A DNA stretch of 64,000 nucleotides from JAJDAT01 sp964344185 (lineage in GTDB: Bacteria; Nitrospinota; Nitrospinia; Nitrospinales; JAJDAT01). Where the stretch lies: positions 1-64,000 of the forward strand of contig CAYFMN010000006.1 of NCBI GenBank assembly GCA_964344185.1, given 5' to 3'. Both the position numbers and the translations under genes were made by a program. Each line of letters starts with the position of its first letter. Positions within the stretch are counted from its first letter, which is position 1. Below, in pieces: positions 33,876 through 43,620 of the stretch. The notes beneath the pieces are model-generated. The model ran no database searches. It saw only the letters and a list, made by a program, of their open reading frames with translations, and had not been told where the DNA came from.

Positions 33876-35564
33876 ATGACTGAACCTAAAAAAGGTTTGA
33901 ATCACCGTAGTCACGTTGTAACACAGGGCGAGAAACGTTCGCCAAATCGCGCTATGTTGCGAGCTGTTGGCTTCACTACCGAAGATTTTAATAAGCCGAT
34001 TATTGGGGTGGCTAATGGTCAAAGCAATATCACTCCTTGTAATGCGGGTTTAGGTAGATTAGCCGATGCCGCTAGCGCGGCTATTAGCGAAAATGGAGGA
34101 ATGCCGCAAACTTTTGGAACGATAACTATTAGCGATGGAATTTCTATGGGAACAGAAGGCATGAAATGTTCTTTAGTGAGTCGGGATGTTATCGCAGATT
34201 CTATTGAAACAGTGTGTCGAGGTCAAAACTTAGACGCCGTTATCAGTATTGGCGGCTGTGATAAAAACATGCCTGGAGCCATGATGGCTATGGCGCGGTT
34301 GGATATTCCGGGAATTTTTGTTTACGGAGGCACAATCAAACCTGGGCATTTAGGCGGTAGAGATTTGACCGTTGTAAGCGCGTTTGAAGCGGTAGGGCAG
34401 TATAGTTCCAATAAAATCAATAGGGATGAACTATTAGCGGTTGAAGAAAACGCTTGTCCTGGGTTTGGGTCTTGCGGAGGAATGTATACAGCAAACACCA
34501 TGTCGTCGGCTTTTGAAGCTTTGGGAATGAGTTTGCCTTTTAGTTCGACAATGGCCAATGAAGATAAAGAAAAAGAGCTTAGCGCAGGCAAAAGCGGCGC
34601 GGCTCTTATTAATCTTTTAGAAAAAAAAATATTGCCTAAAGATATTATGACTCGTAAGGCCTTTGAAAATGCGATAACCGTTATTATGGCTGTTGGCGGT
34701 TCGACAAACGCAGTACTTCATTTATTAGCTATTGCGCATTGCCTGGATGTTGATTTGACTATAGACGATTTTGAGACAATACGAAAACGGGCGCCCCATT
34801 TTTGCGATATGCGTCCTTCAGGAAGATATGTAGCAATTGACTTGCACCGGGTGGGAGGAATTCCGCAAGTTATGAAGCAGCTATTAGATAAAGGATTGCT
34901 CCATGGGGATTGTATGACCGTTACGGGAAAAACCGTCGCTGAAAATTTAGCGGATATCCCTTCTCAACCTCCAGCGGATCAGGACGTTATTTTGCCAATT
35001 GATAAACCATTATCTAAAGAAGGTCATTTAGTTATATTAAAAGGCAATATATCTCCAGAGGGAAGCGTTGCAAAAGTTTCTGGAATAGCGGTTAAGAAAA
35101 TGGAAGGACCCGCTAGAATTTTTGATTCAGAAGAGGAATGTTTAGACGCGATTATCAGCGATAAGATCAAAGAAGGCGATATTGTAGTGGTCCGTTATGA
35201 AGGTCCAAAAGGCGGTCCCGGAATGCGCGAAATGTTGGCTCCAACTTCCGCAATTTGTGGAAAAGGATTAGGAGAGAAAGTTGGCTTAATAACAGACGGT
35301 CGGTTTTCTGGCGGAACTCACGGTTTGGTTGTAGGTCATGTTGCCCCTGAAGCGCAAGTCGGAGGCTTGATTGGATTACTTAAAGAAGGGGATAGCATAA
35401 CAATTGATATAGAAAATCGAATTCTTTCAGTTGCTTTAAGCGAAGATGAAATAGCGAAAAGAAAAGCGGAGTGGAAAGCTCCAGAGATTAAATATAAACG
35501 CGGCGTGTTGGCAAAATACGCTAAGTTAGTTTCTACCGCATCAAAAGGAGCGGTTACAGATTAA
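33876..35564 (+). CDS. ilvD: Dihydroxy-acid dehydratase
   Basis: A 562-residue iron-sulfur enzyme of valine, leucine and isoleucine synthesis that dehydrates dihydroxy acids to 2-keto acids. Cluster cysteines are seen in ITPCNAG, GGCDKNMPG and GFGSCGGMYTANTM. LITDGRFSGGTHGLVVGH is a family signature near the C-terminus. Length is normal. It stands alone between a repeat copy and a convergent lipoprotein gene. Confidence 0.97.
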   Translation: MTEPKKGLNHRSHVVTQGEKRSPNRAMLRAVGFTTEDFNKPIIGVANGQSNITPCNAGLGRLADAASAAISENGGMPQTFGTITISDGISMGTEGMKCSLVSRDVIADSIETVCRGQNLDAVISIGGCDKNMPGAMMAMARLDIPGIFVYGGTIKPGHLGGRDLTVVSAFEAVGQYSSNKINRDELLAVEENACPGFGSCGGMYTANTMSSAFEALGMSLPFSSTMANEDKEKELSAGKSGAALINLLEKKILPKDIMTRKAFENAITVIMAVGGSTNAVLHLLAIAHCLDVDLTIDDFETIRKRAPHFCDMRPSGRYVAIDLHRVGGIPQVMKQLLDKGLLHGDCMTVTGKTVAENLADIPSQPPADQDVILPIDKPLSKEGHLVILKGNISPEGSVAKVSGIAVKKMEGPARIFDSEEECLDAIISDKIKEGDIVVVRYEGPKGGPGMREMLAPTSAICGKGLGEKVGLITDGRFSGGTHGLVVGHVAPEAQVGGLIGLLKEGDSITIDIENRILSVALSEDEIAKRKAEWKAPEIKYKRGVLAKYAKLVSTASKGAVTD

Positions 35565-35576
35565 TCAAAAGCTTAC

Positions 35577-36401
35577 TTAGACAAATTTTAAGTAGAGCCA
35601 TTTTGAAAGTCCTTTTTGCCCATTGCGTTCCCGATTGGCGCCATTCCATACTGCAATCGCCATTAGATGGTTTCCCTCTATTTGGACGTCGTTATCGTCG
35701 TTAGTTTTTAACTTTCGGCGAAACAGCGTCCTCCATTTTCCTTTAGACCAAACTCCTTTTCCTTTTACGTCCTGATGATCTTGATAAGTTAGGGTGCTAA
35801 AGCCTTCTGCGTTCAAGTCTTCAATAGGAGACTTGGACTGATCGCGATCTAATTTTTGATTTATTCGATTTGGTTTGGAAAGAGGTCCAGGACGCGCGAA
35901 TAGGTTTTTCTTTTCCGGCTTTTCCAAAATTTCCTTCCATTGCCAGATATTCATGGGATAGCCTTCCGCTCCCATAGTTATGGGAGGGGCTTCCTTTCCA
36001 AGCTTTATCGGAAACATGACCGCAGCCTGATCGGTGTACATATCTGAGTAGGATACTTCTTTAGAATGCGATGAATCGCTCCATTCGAGTAAAATAACTA
36101 TTTCTTTTCCATCCGTGGCGGCTTGTACCTGGATTTCTTTTGTAGCTGGGTTAGGCCATTGAGGGTTTGTGATTAATTGAGGCCCTAATGCGGCTTTTAC
36201 CGGTTTAGATACTTTGCTTGAACTCCAAATCGCATCGTTAGGGGAGTCCGGTAAATTACCCTCAACATTTTTAATTTCGATGGTAGGGCCGCATTCTGCG
36301 TCTGCTTGACATTTGGAGATATCAAAACTTCCGCATCCAGTTATGGTTATTACAGATAAAATGATCGATAGAATTTGAGTCAAGATAACTTTCACATTCA
36401 T
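35577..36401 (-). CDS. Haem-b-binding lipoprotein, type II DMSO-reductase gamma-subunit-like
   Basis: About 274 residues from MNVKVIL; the frame is open 14 codons farther upstream. A lipobox is visible (ITGC), so it is a lipidated periplasmic protein. The body resembles the ethylbenzene-dehydrogenase/DMSO-reductase type II gamma subunit: SPNDAIWSSS near the start, ILLEWSDSSHS, and MGAEGYPMNIWQWK with a Met and a downstream Lys as candidate haem-b ligands. Nitrite oxidoreductase has subunits of this family. No catalytic subunits are nearby, so the partner is unknown. It converges with ilvD. Confidence 0.72.
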   Translation of the reverse strand: MNVKVILTQILSIILSVITITGCGSFDISKCQADAECGPTIEIKNVEGNLPDSPNDAIWSSSKVSKPVKAALGPQLITNPQWPNPATKEIQVQAATDGKEIVILLEWSDSSHSKEVSYSDMYTDQAAVMFPIKLGKEAPPITMGAEGYPMNIWQWKEILEKPEKKNLFARPGPLSKPNRINQKLDRDQSKSPIEDLNAEGFSTLTYQDHQDVKGKGVWSKGKWRTLFRRKLKTNDDNDVQIEGNHLMAIAVWNGANRERNGQKGLSKWLYLKFV

Positions 36402-36469
36402 CTGTTTAATAGTGAGATCTAAAAAAAAGAACGACCTCTGCATAAAAGTCGTTTTTATTTAATTTGTAA

Positions 36470-37780
36470 TTAAAATTGATTTGCTAAACGTTCTAATTCG
36501 ATTTTTAAATTGTCTGTGATTGGGCCGACCATAATTAGATTTAGTTTGTTGCGGATAAAAATCTTTTTAGCGGTTTCATGGATTTCGCTGGGCGTGATAG
36601 CTTGGATTATTTGCTTTTCTTCTTCATCTGATATTTCTTCAGAAAAAAGTTGAACAAATCCATAGCGTAAAATTTGTTTGTAGGGATCGTCTAAATCAAA
36701 GTCCAAATCGTAAAGATAGCGCGTTTTTACGTGTTCAACTTCCTCTTCAGTAGGACCATTCTCAACAAAAATTTTTATTTCATCGAGTATAGCTTTGGCA
36801 ATTTGAGGAATTTTTTCTTTGCTTACTGTTACGTCAAAATCAAAAGTTCCAACATCGGACAAGCTGGTAGCCCGGCAATCTATTGAATAAGCCAGCCCTA
36901 ATTTTTCCCTGAGTCCTCTTTGTAATCGAGAAGCGACGCCGTCGTCTAAAATTCGATTTATTAGGTAGACCTTATAGTAGTCTGGATGGTTATATGAAAC
37001 TGAACGGAAGCAAATTTGTAATTGGATTTGGCTATCTGAATCATGCTGGTAAGAAAAACCAGGTTCTTTTTGATCTTCGGTTATACTGTTTATAAAATAG
37101 TCGCGGTTTATCGAGTGTCCGCTTCTTTGTATTTTATCGAAGTTTTTTTCGGCTAGCTCAAGAAAAGAAGAGTGTGAAAGAGAACCCGCTCCCACTAATA
37201 TCATGTTTTCGGGTATATAGTAATTTTTGTAATATTCACGTAACGCATCGATGTCTATTGATTTGATAGTGCTTTCAATTCCAATAGTCGGCATTGCTAG
37301 TGGAGTGTCTTTATATAACAGCTTGCAAGCATGATTATTGATGTCGATGTTGTCTCCGTTTTCGTTAATTTCTTCTAGATATTCTTCCAAAATTATTTGT
37401 CGTTCTAACTCAAGATCTTTAAAGTTTGGATTTGAAAAGAAATCGGCAAAGAGTTCCATTCCCTTAGCTAATTGGGAGACATGAGGACTAAAACCGTAAA
37501 AAGTGTATTCGCTTAACGTCGAAGCTCTTAGGTCTCTACCAATCCTTTCGAATTCTTTATTTAAGGAAATTGAGTCAGGGTAAACTTCATTGCCTCTAAA
37601 CATCATATGTTCAAGAAAATGAGATATCCCATTGTTTTTTTCGTTTTCAAAGCGTAGGCCCGCTCTTACAAACATTGCGACCTCTAGCGTGTGAATATGC
37701 GGCATTTCTATTGTTACAACGGTCATGCCATTAGGCAAAATGTCTGTATAGTTTTTTATTTCTGTTTCCGTTAAATGCAT
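36470..37780 (-). CDS. M16-family zinc peptidase (mitochondrial-processing-peptidase-like)
   Basis: A 436-residue protein with the inverted zinc motif H54-F-L-E57-H58 in GISHFLEHMMF, and the third ligand Glu in LERQIILEEYLEEI. The C-terminal half contains GLREKLGLAYSID, the R/Y substrate-binding signature. It is the active-subunit type. No signal peptide is seen, so it is probably cytoplasmic. The lipoprotein gene follows 68 bases downstream on the same strand. Confidence 0.92.
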   Translation of the reverse strand: MHLTETEIKNYTDILPNGMTVVTIEMPHIHTLEVAMFVRAGLRFENEKNNGISHFLEHMMFRGNEVYPDSISLNKEFERIGRDLRASTLSEYTFYGFSPHVSQLAKGMELFADFFSNPNFKDLELERQIILEEYLEEINENGDNIDINNHACKLLYKDTPLAMPTIGIESTIKSIDIDALREYYKNYYIPENMILVGAGSLSHSSFLELAEKNFDKIQRSGHSINRDYFINSITEDQKEPGFSYQHDSDSQIQLQICFRSVSYNHPDYYKVYLINRILDDGVASRLQRGLREKLGLAYSIDCRATSLSDVGTFDFDVTVSKEKIPQIAKAILDEIKIFVENGPTEEEVEHVKTRYLYDLDFDLDDPYKQILRYGFVQLFSEEISDEEEKQIIQAITPSEIHETAKKIFIRNKLNLIMVGPITDNLKIELERLANQF

Positions 37781-38060
37781 ATAAGTTTAAGTTACTGGAA
37801 CATCAAGGAAGAAAATTTCAAAAGTTATTGAGGGAATAAATAAATTGCTTTTTAAAAAAATCTTAATGACCAAACTTTTTTTATTGATATGGCACTTTAA
37901 AACCCGTTTAAGGTTCATTTGTCGTTTCCATTAAAAAACGATCACATTAAGAAAATATCGATATCAAATTCTTTAAGTATAAAAGATTGTAAAATGAATT
38001 GGCTCGAAACGAAAGCGAATTTCTTAACCTTTTTTATTTTAATATTTTAGTGAAAGTCAA

Positions 38061-38696
38061 ATGACAAACGTTTCTTGGGCTCAAGCTCAATTTGAAAGAG
38101 CTGTTGAGTTTTTAGCTTTGCAGGAAGTTGGGGTATCAGACTCTTTATTATCAAAAACTGAGGAAGGAATTTTCCTTGTTTTACCCGTTGGACTCCCTAT
38201 ATTAAGTGTTACTTTTTATGGCTTATTTATGGCGGCCCCTATTGTTTTATTTGCGGTATTTTTATTTTTTCTCCCAATTATAGGATTTTTAAAAGGTTGG
38301 ACATTGACTGTTACTTCGCTTTTATTGACTTTATTAAGTTGGGCTCTAATATGGGGTTTATACAAGGTTTTTGGTTTGATGTCGCGAAATCGAGATTTAT
38401 TTCCAAGACGCTATTTTACAACTTTAGGACCAGAAGGCATTGCAATGCACTTTCAGCCTTGGCATTTTCCGCTAATGAATCCGAAAGAATCAGTACTATG
38501 GCGTAATGTAAAAGATATTTCTATGAAGACTGTTTTTTTGTTTGGGGTTTATCAAACAACTGTAATAGAGTTGAAATCAAGTGATGGGTCTAAAGCGTTA
38601 ATTCCATTTAAGATCGCGAAAAACGTACAGGATGATTCCGTCAATAAAATCTTAGATGTTATTGAGAATTTTAAAAACGGTCGCAAAAACTTTTAA
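38061..38696 (+). CDS. Membrane protein of unknown function with C-terminal PH-like domain
   Basis: A 211-residue protein. Hydrophobic segments at about residues 38-58, 60-77 and 82-110 give two or three membrane helices. The soluble C-terminus (about 120-211) is beta-rich with WRNVKDISMKT and TVIELKSSDGSK, resembling PH-like domains in small bacterial membrane proteins. I do not recognise a specific family. It converges with dnaE, 14 bases apart. Confidence 0.65.
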   Translation: MTNVSWAQAQFERAVEFLALQEVGVSDSLLSKTEEGIFLVLPVGLPILSVTFYGLFMAAPIVLFAVFLFFLPIIGFLKGWTLTVTSLLLTLLSWALIWGLYKVFGLMSRNRDLFPRRYFTTLGPEGIAMHFQPWHFPLMNPKESVLWRNVKDISMKTVFLFGVYQTTVIELKSSDGSKALIPFKIAKNVQDDSVNKILDVIENFKNGRKNF

Positions 38697-38710
38697 AACA
38701 TATATGAAAG

Positions 38711-41700
38711 TTATTCAAATCTAACTGAATGCTCTCCTAGGATGTTTTCAATTTCGTGGACCATTTCTTCCGAAGGAGTGATGGATAAGTCAGGGCTTGC
38801 AGTTAACAATTTTGTAGAATTATTTGGAAATGTGAAGTGAAGTTGAACTTCGCTTTTCCCTGGATGTTCGAGTAGAATTTTTTTGATCTCAAGCAAGGTT
38901 TGTTTCTCTAGTCCTGCCGCTCGAAGTGATAGCCGTAATTTACCTCGCCAATATTTCTTCGCTTCTGAAAGTGGGTAAATAGCTGAAGCTATAATTTTGG
39001 GAAACTTTTCATCGCCTTCCAATTTACCTTTAACAAGCAACGGTTCTTCGGAAGCCAGCAAGCTTTCCGCAGTGGCGAAGGTTTCTGGCCAAAGAGTGAT
39101 TTCAGTAGTTCCTTCTAAATCTTCCAACGTTACGAAGGCCATTTTATCGCCTTTTTTGGTTGTCTTAGGAACGATTTTAGAAGGTATTCCTCCAATACTG
39201 ACCATTTGACCAGATTGAATTTCAGATAAATTTGCAGATCCTACGTCAGTGAACCATGAAAGTTCGCGTTTATATTTTGATAAAGGATGTCCAGTAATGA
39301 AAAAACCAAGCGTTTCTTTTTCGAATTTTAAACGTTGATGGTCGTCCCAATCTGGCGTTTGTTCTGCTTGTGAATCTAAATCCGAGGTTGAATTTTCATC
39401 AGACTCTAGTAATTCGAACATGCTGGATTGCCCCAGAGCGCGGTCTTTTTGATTAGCTTGAGCTAAGTCCATTGTTGTTTGAAGATTATCAAACATATAA
39501 GCTCGGTTAGCCTCTAAAGAGTCTAAGGCGCCGCTTTTTATAAGACTTTCAATTACTCTTCTATTAACGACTCGAAGATCTGCCGCTTCACAAAACTTTA
39601 CAAAGTTTTCAAAAGAGTTGGTTTTTTTTCTTGTCTCGATAATTGAATCTATAGCGGCGGACCCCACATTTTTTATGGCTCCGAGTCCAAAAAGAAGCTT
39701 TCCATCTGTTACCGTAAAATCCCAATAGCTTTTGTTTACGTCGGGAGGTAGTATATCTATCCCCATCTCACGGCAATCATTTATATAGCGGGTGACTTTA
39801 TCCGTATTGTCCATATCCGCAGTGATAAGAGCTCCAAAAAACTCAAGCGGGTAATGAGATTTTAGGTATGCGGTTTGAAAAGATACCATTGCGTACGCTG
39901 CGCTGTGAGACTTATTAAAACCATAACCTGCAAATTTTTCCATCAGATCGAAAATTATTTGAGCTTTTTTTTCTGGGATATTATTTTCTTTGCAGCCGCT
40001 ATAAAACTTTTCGCGTTGTTTGGCCATTTCTTCCGGTTTTTTCTTCCCCATTGCGCGTCTTAAAAGATCGGCGTCCCCTAAAGTAAACTTTGCTAGGACG
40101 CTTGCGATTTTCATAACTTGTTCTTGGTAAAGAATAACGCCGTGGGTTTCCGAAAGAATACCTTCCAGTTGAGGTAGTTCGTATTTTACTTTTTGGGCTC
40201 CGTGTTTACATTTTACATAGTCGTCGACCATACCGCTTTCTAGAGGTCCTGGTCGGTACAGAGCTAGTAATGCGACAATATCTTCGAATCTATCGGGCTT
40301 CATTTTTTTAAGCAAATCCCTCATTCCCGAGCTTTCAAGTTGGAATATACCTATAGATCGAGCGTCAGAAAGTAGTTGATATGTTTTTTCGTCGTCAAGT
40401 GGTATTGCTCCAATATTTAAATCAATTCCACGATTTTCTTTTATTTTTTTTACGGCATTGTCGATTACCGTAAGGGTTTTTAATCCAAGAAAATCCATTT
40501 TTAGGAGCCCCAATTTCTCTACTGTATTCATCGGAAATTGAGTTACAACTTCGTCTGCGCCGCCTTTGTAAAGTGGAAGGAATTCGGTTAGCTGTCTTGA
40601 AGAAATTACCACGCCAGCTGCGTGTGTAGAACAATGTCTAGGCAATCCCTCTAAAGCTAATGCGATATTTAACAATTCTTTAATGGTTTCATTTTCTTTT
40701 TTTAGCTTTTCAAAATCTTTTACTTCGCTAAAAGCGTCTTTTAAAGTGATTCCCAGTTTGTTTGGGACTAACTTGGCAATCTTATCGACCTCGCCATAGG
40801 GCATGTCTAGAACGCGACCTACGTCGCGAATGACTCCTTTTGCGTTCATACTTCCGAAGGTTATGATCTGAGCTACGTTTCGATTGCCTCCGTATTTTTC
40901 GGTTACGTATTGGATGACTTCCGACCTGCGATCCATGCAAAGGTCGATATCGATATCGGGTAAACTCACTCGTTCTGGATTTAGAAAACGTTCGAATAAT
41001 AGCCCATATTCAAGTGGGTCGATATCCGTAATGCTGAGAGAGTAAGCGACCAAGCTTCCAGCGGCTGAGCCCCGGCCAGGGCCGACTGGAACTCCGTTTT
41101 CCCTGGCGTAATGTAAAAAATCCCAAACGATCAAGAAATAACCGGGATATCCCATCCTATTAATGATGCTTAATTCTTCTTCTAGGCGTTCTTCATAAGA
41201 AGCGTGTTTTTGAGAAGGAATCTTTTCTAAGCGTTTTTTCAAACCATCCGTCGCTAATTGTTTTAGATAAGATTCTAAAGTCATACCTTCCGGAACAGGA
41301 TATTCCGGTAAGTTTGTTTGGGTAAAATCGAATTCTAAATTGCATTGTTCGGCGATGCTAAGCGTGTTTTTTAAAGCTTCTGGAGTTTCTTTAAACAGCT
41401 CGGCCATCTCATGTGGAGATTTTACGTAATATTCTTGGTTGTCGTACCTCAAGCGAAATTTATCGCTAATTGTTTTTCCCGTTTGCAGGCACAATAATAT
41501 TTCGTGAGCTCTAGCGTCTGATTTTTCTAAGTAGTGGCAATTATTAGTGGCGACTATTGGCAGCGACAACTCTTTGCCTAAGCTAATAGTATCTTTAATG
41601 ATTTTTTGTTCCCATTCGGCGAGATGGTTTTGAATTTCAAGATAAAAGTTTCCCTTTCCCATAATTTCTTCGTATTGAGCCGCCATTTTTTGAGCTCTCG

Positions 41701-42169
41701 GAAGGTTTTCTTTATAAATGTTGTGCGCGATTTCCCCTCTATTACATGAACTGAGAGCAATTAGGCCTTCGGAGTGTTGGGAAAGTAACTCTTTATCTAT
41801 TCTGGGTTTGTAATAAAATCCCTCTAAAAAACCTGATGTTGTTAGCGTGAGCAGGTTTTTATATCCCGTGTCATTTTTGGCTAATAAAATTAGATGGTGT
41901 GAAGCGTCGCGTAAACCATATTTTTCGTTTTTGTCTAATCTACCTTCCGGAGCTATATAAACTTCGCAGCCTATGATGGGCTTAATTCCATAATCTTTTG
42001 CTTTAGAATAAAAATCTATGGCTCCAAAGAGGTTGCCGTGATCTGTCATGGCAACTGCTGACATACCAAATTCTTTAGTTTTTTGAAATAAAGGGTCATG
42101 TCGGATCGAAGAATCCAATAAGCTGTAGAGAGTGTGGAGATGTAAATGAACAAATTCAGAATTAGACAT
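38711..42169 (-). CDS. dnaE: DNA polymerase III alpha subunit
   Basis: The 1152-residue replicative polymerase. The N-terminal PHP domain begins FVHLHLHTLYSLLD. The catalytic Asp triad includes LPDIDIDLCMDRR. GPGRGSAAGSLV and FNKSHSAAYAMVSFQTAYLK are family hallmarks. A C-terminal OB fold (GGIPSKIVPKTTKKGDKMA) follows. It is the DnaE1 type by length and domain order. ald lies 8 bases upstream on the same strand, an unusual pairing that suggests cotranscription. Confidence 0.97.
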   Translation of the reverse strand: MSNSEFVHLHLHTLYSLLDSSIRHDPLFQKTKEFGMSAVAMTDHGNLFGAIDFYSKAKDYGIKPIIGCEVYIAPEGRLDKNEKYGLRDASHHLILLAKNDTGYKNLLTLTTSGFLEGFYYKPRIDKELLSQHSEGLIALSSCNRGEIAHNIYKENLPRAQKMAAQYEEIMGKGNFYLEIQNHLAEWEQKIIKDTISLGKELSLPIVATNNCHYLEKSDARAHEILLCLQTGKTISDKFRLRYDNQEYYVKSPHEMAELFKETPEALKNTLSIAEQCNLEFDFTQTNLPEYPVPEGMTLESYLKQLATDGLKKRLEKIPSQKHASYEERLEEELSIINRMGYPGYFLIVWDFLHYARENGVPVGPGRGSAAGSLVAYSLSITDIDPLEYGLLFERFLNPERVSLPDIDIDLCMDRRSEVIQYVTEKYGGNRNVAQIITFGSMNAKGVIRDVGRVLDMPYGEVDKIAKLVPNKLGITLKDAFSEVKDFEKLKKENETIKELLNIALALEGLPRHCSTHAAGVVISSRQLTEFLPLYKGGADEVVTQFPMNTVEKLGLLKMDFLGLKTLTVIDNAVKKIKENRGIDLNIGAIPLDDEKTYQLLSDARSIGIFQLESSGMRDLLKKMKPDRFEDIVALLALYRPGPLESGMVDDYVKCKHGAQKVKYELPQLEGILSETHGVILYQEQVMKIASVLAKFTLGDADLLRRAMGKKKPEEMAKQREKFYSGCKENNIPEKKAQIIFDLMEKFAGYGFNKSHSAAYAMVSFQTAYLKSHYPLEFFGALITADMDNTDKVTRYINDCREMGIDILPPDVNKSYWDFTVTDGKLLFGLGAIKNVGSAAIDSIIETRKKTNSFENFVKFCEAADLRVVNRRVIESLIKSGALDSLEANRAYMFDNLQTTMDLAQANQKDRALGQSSMFELLESDENSTSDLDSQAEQTPDWDDHQRLKFEKETLGFFITGHPLSKYKRELSWFTDVGSANLSEIQSGQMVSIGGIPSKIVPKTTKKGDKMAFVTLEDLEGTTEITLWPETFATAESLLASEEPLLVKGKLEGDEKFPKIIASAIYPLSEAKKYWRGKLRLSLRAAGLEKQTLLEIKKILLEHPGKSEVQLHFTFPNNSTKLLTASPDLSITPSEEMVHEIENILGEHSVRFE

Positions 42170-42177
42170 TGCTTATT

Positions 42178-43290
42178 TTAGTCTATTAATTCGTCAAGAG
42201 GCACATACGGTTTTTCTAAGGCTTCTGCAACCGCAGGATGTGTTATATGCCCCTTATAAAGATTTACTCCTTTTTTTAGAGCTTCATCCTCCTTGATAGC
42301 TTTATTAAAGCCTTTTTCCGCAATTTTGAATGCGTAGGGAAATGTTGCATTGGTAAGAGCGAAGGTAGAAGTTCGGGCTAAGGCTCCAGGCATGTTGGCG
42401 ACACAGTAATGGACAATACCGTCGACTTCAAAAATTGGGTCGTCGTGAGAGGTTGGACGAGAAGTTTCTAATGAGCCACCTTGGTCAATGCTGACGTCGA
42501 CGATTACTGCTCCCGGTTTCATAAGAGAAAGCATTTTTCGAGTAATAAGTTTTGGCGCCTTTGCTCCTGTGATTAAAACTGCACATATTACTAAGTCGGC
42601 GCTTTCTAAGGATTCGCGCAAATTTAATTTGTTTGACATTAAGGTTTTAAGGCGACCGTCATATAAATCGTCCAAATATCGTAATCGAGGTAAATTGACA
42701 TCTAGTAAGGTAACAGATGCTCCGGTTCCGATGGCCATTTTTGCTGCGTTATGTCCCACAACTCCTCCGCCTAAAATGACTACATGACCTGGGTCAACCC
42801 CAGGAACCCCTCCAAGTAGAATGCCTCTGCCGCCATTTTCACGCTCAAGATATTTAGCCCCTTCATGGATAGACATCCTACCGGCCACTTCGCTCATTGG
42901 GACAAGCAACGGCAATGAGTTATTTTCTTTTTGTACCGTTTCATAAGCAATGCCAATGATTTTACGTTGTAATAAAGCTTCTGTTAATTCTGGAGCAGGA
43001 GCTAAATGTAAATACGTATATAGAATCTGGTTTTCGCGAAGAAGAGTGTATTCTTCTGGTTGAGGTTCTTTAACTTTGATTATTAGATCAGCCTTCTCAA
43101 AAACGGCCTTCCTGGGAAGAATTTCCGCTCCTTCATCAGCAAAACTTTTATTATCGATTCCACTGCCAAGACCTGCGTTTTCTTCAACTAAAACTTGATG
43201 GCCTGCTTCGACCAAATCGTGAACTCCAGCGGGAGTGAGCGATACTCTATATTCGTGAGTTTTAATTTCTTTTGGAATGCCGATGATCAT
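42178..43290 (-). CDS. ald: Alanine dehydrogenase
   Basis: A 370-residue enzyme interconverting L-alanine and pyruvate with ammonia and NAD. It begins MIIGIPKEIKTHEYRVSLTP, contains VKVKEPQPEE-type substrate residues (IKVKEPQPEEY) and the NAD loop VVILGGGVVGHNAAKMA. VDVSIDQGG and HYCVANMPGA are diagnostic. Length is standard. It leads into dnaE with 8 bases between. Confidence 0.96.
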   Translation of the reverse strand: MIIGIPKEIKTHEYRVSLTPAGVHDLVEAGHQVLVEENAGLGSGIDNKSFADEGAEILPRKAVFEKADLIIKVKEPQPEEYTLLRENQILYTYLHLAPAPELTEALLQRKIIGIAYETVQKENNSLPLLVPMSEVAGRMSIHEGAKYLERENGGRGILLGGVPGVDPGHVVILGGGVVGHNAAKMAIGTGASVTLLDVNLPRLRYLDDLYDGRLKTLMSNKLNLRESLESADLVICAVLITGAKAPKLITRKMLSLMKPGAVIVDVSIDQGGSLETSRPTSHDDPIFEVDGIVHYCVANMPGALARTSTFALTNATFPYAFKIAEKGFNKAIKEDEALKKGVNLYKGHITHPAVAEALEKPYVPLDELID

Positions 43291-43620
43291 GTTTTTAATT
43301 TTTTAAAAGTGTTTTGTTAATTATTATCATATCAAGCAAAAGATAGTTTCGAAAAATTAATTGATATATATTTTTTACGCTTGTATTTATTTTATCATTA
43401 GAAAAAAATCGCTTGTTTTTGATGGAAAGCAATATACAATCTAGTAAAGAGGAAAATCTTAATTTTTTGACTATATTAGTGATATTAAATCAAGCGTTAT
43501 AACTTTGTTTCAGAGATTTGGATATTTTCTTAGATTCTCTGTTCATTCAATATAATTATAGAAACGGTTTTTAGAAGTTCAATCCCAAAATTAAATTAAG
43601 TAGATTTGTGAGGTATTTTA
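43291..43620. other. 330-base non-coding divergent region
   Basis: Very AT-rich spacer between the divergent ald and the HD-GYP regulator gene. It presumably holds both promoters; I see no convincing element, repeat or small gene. Confidence 0.4.
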
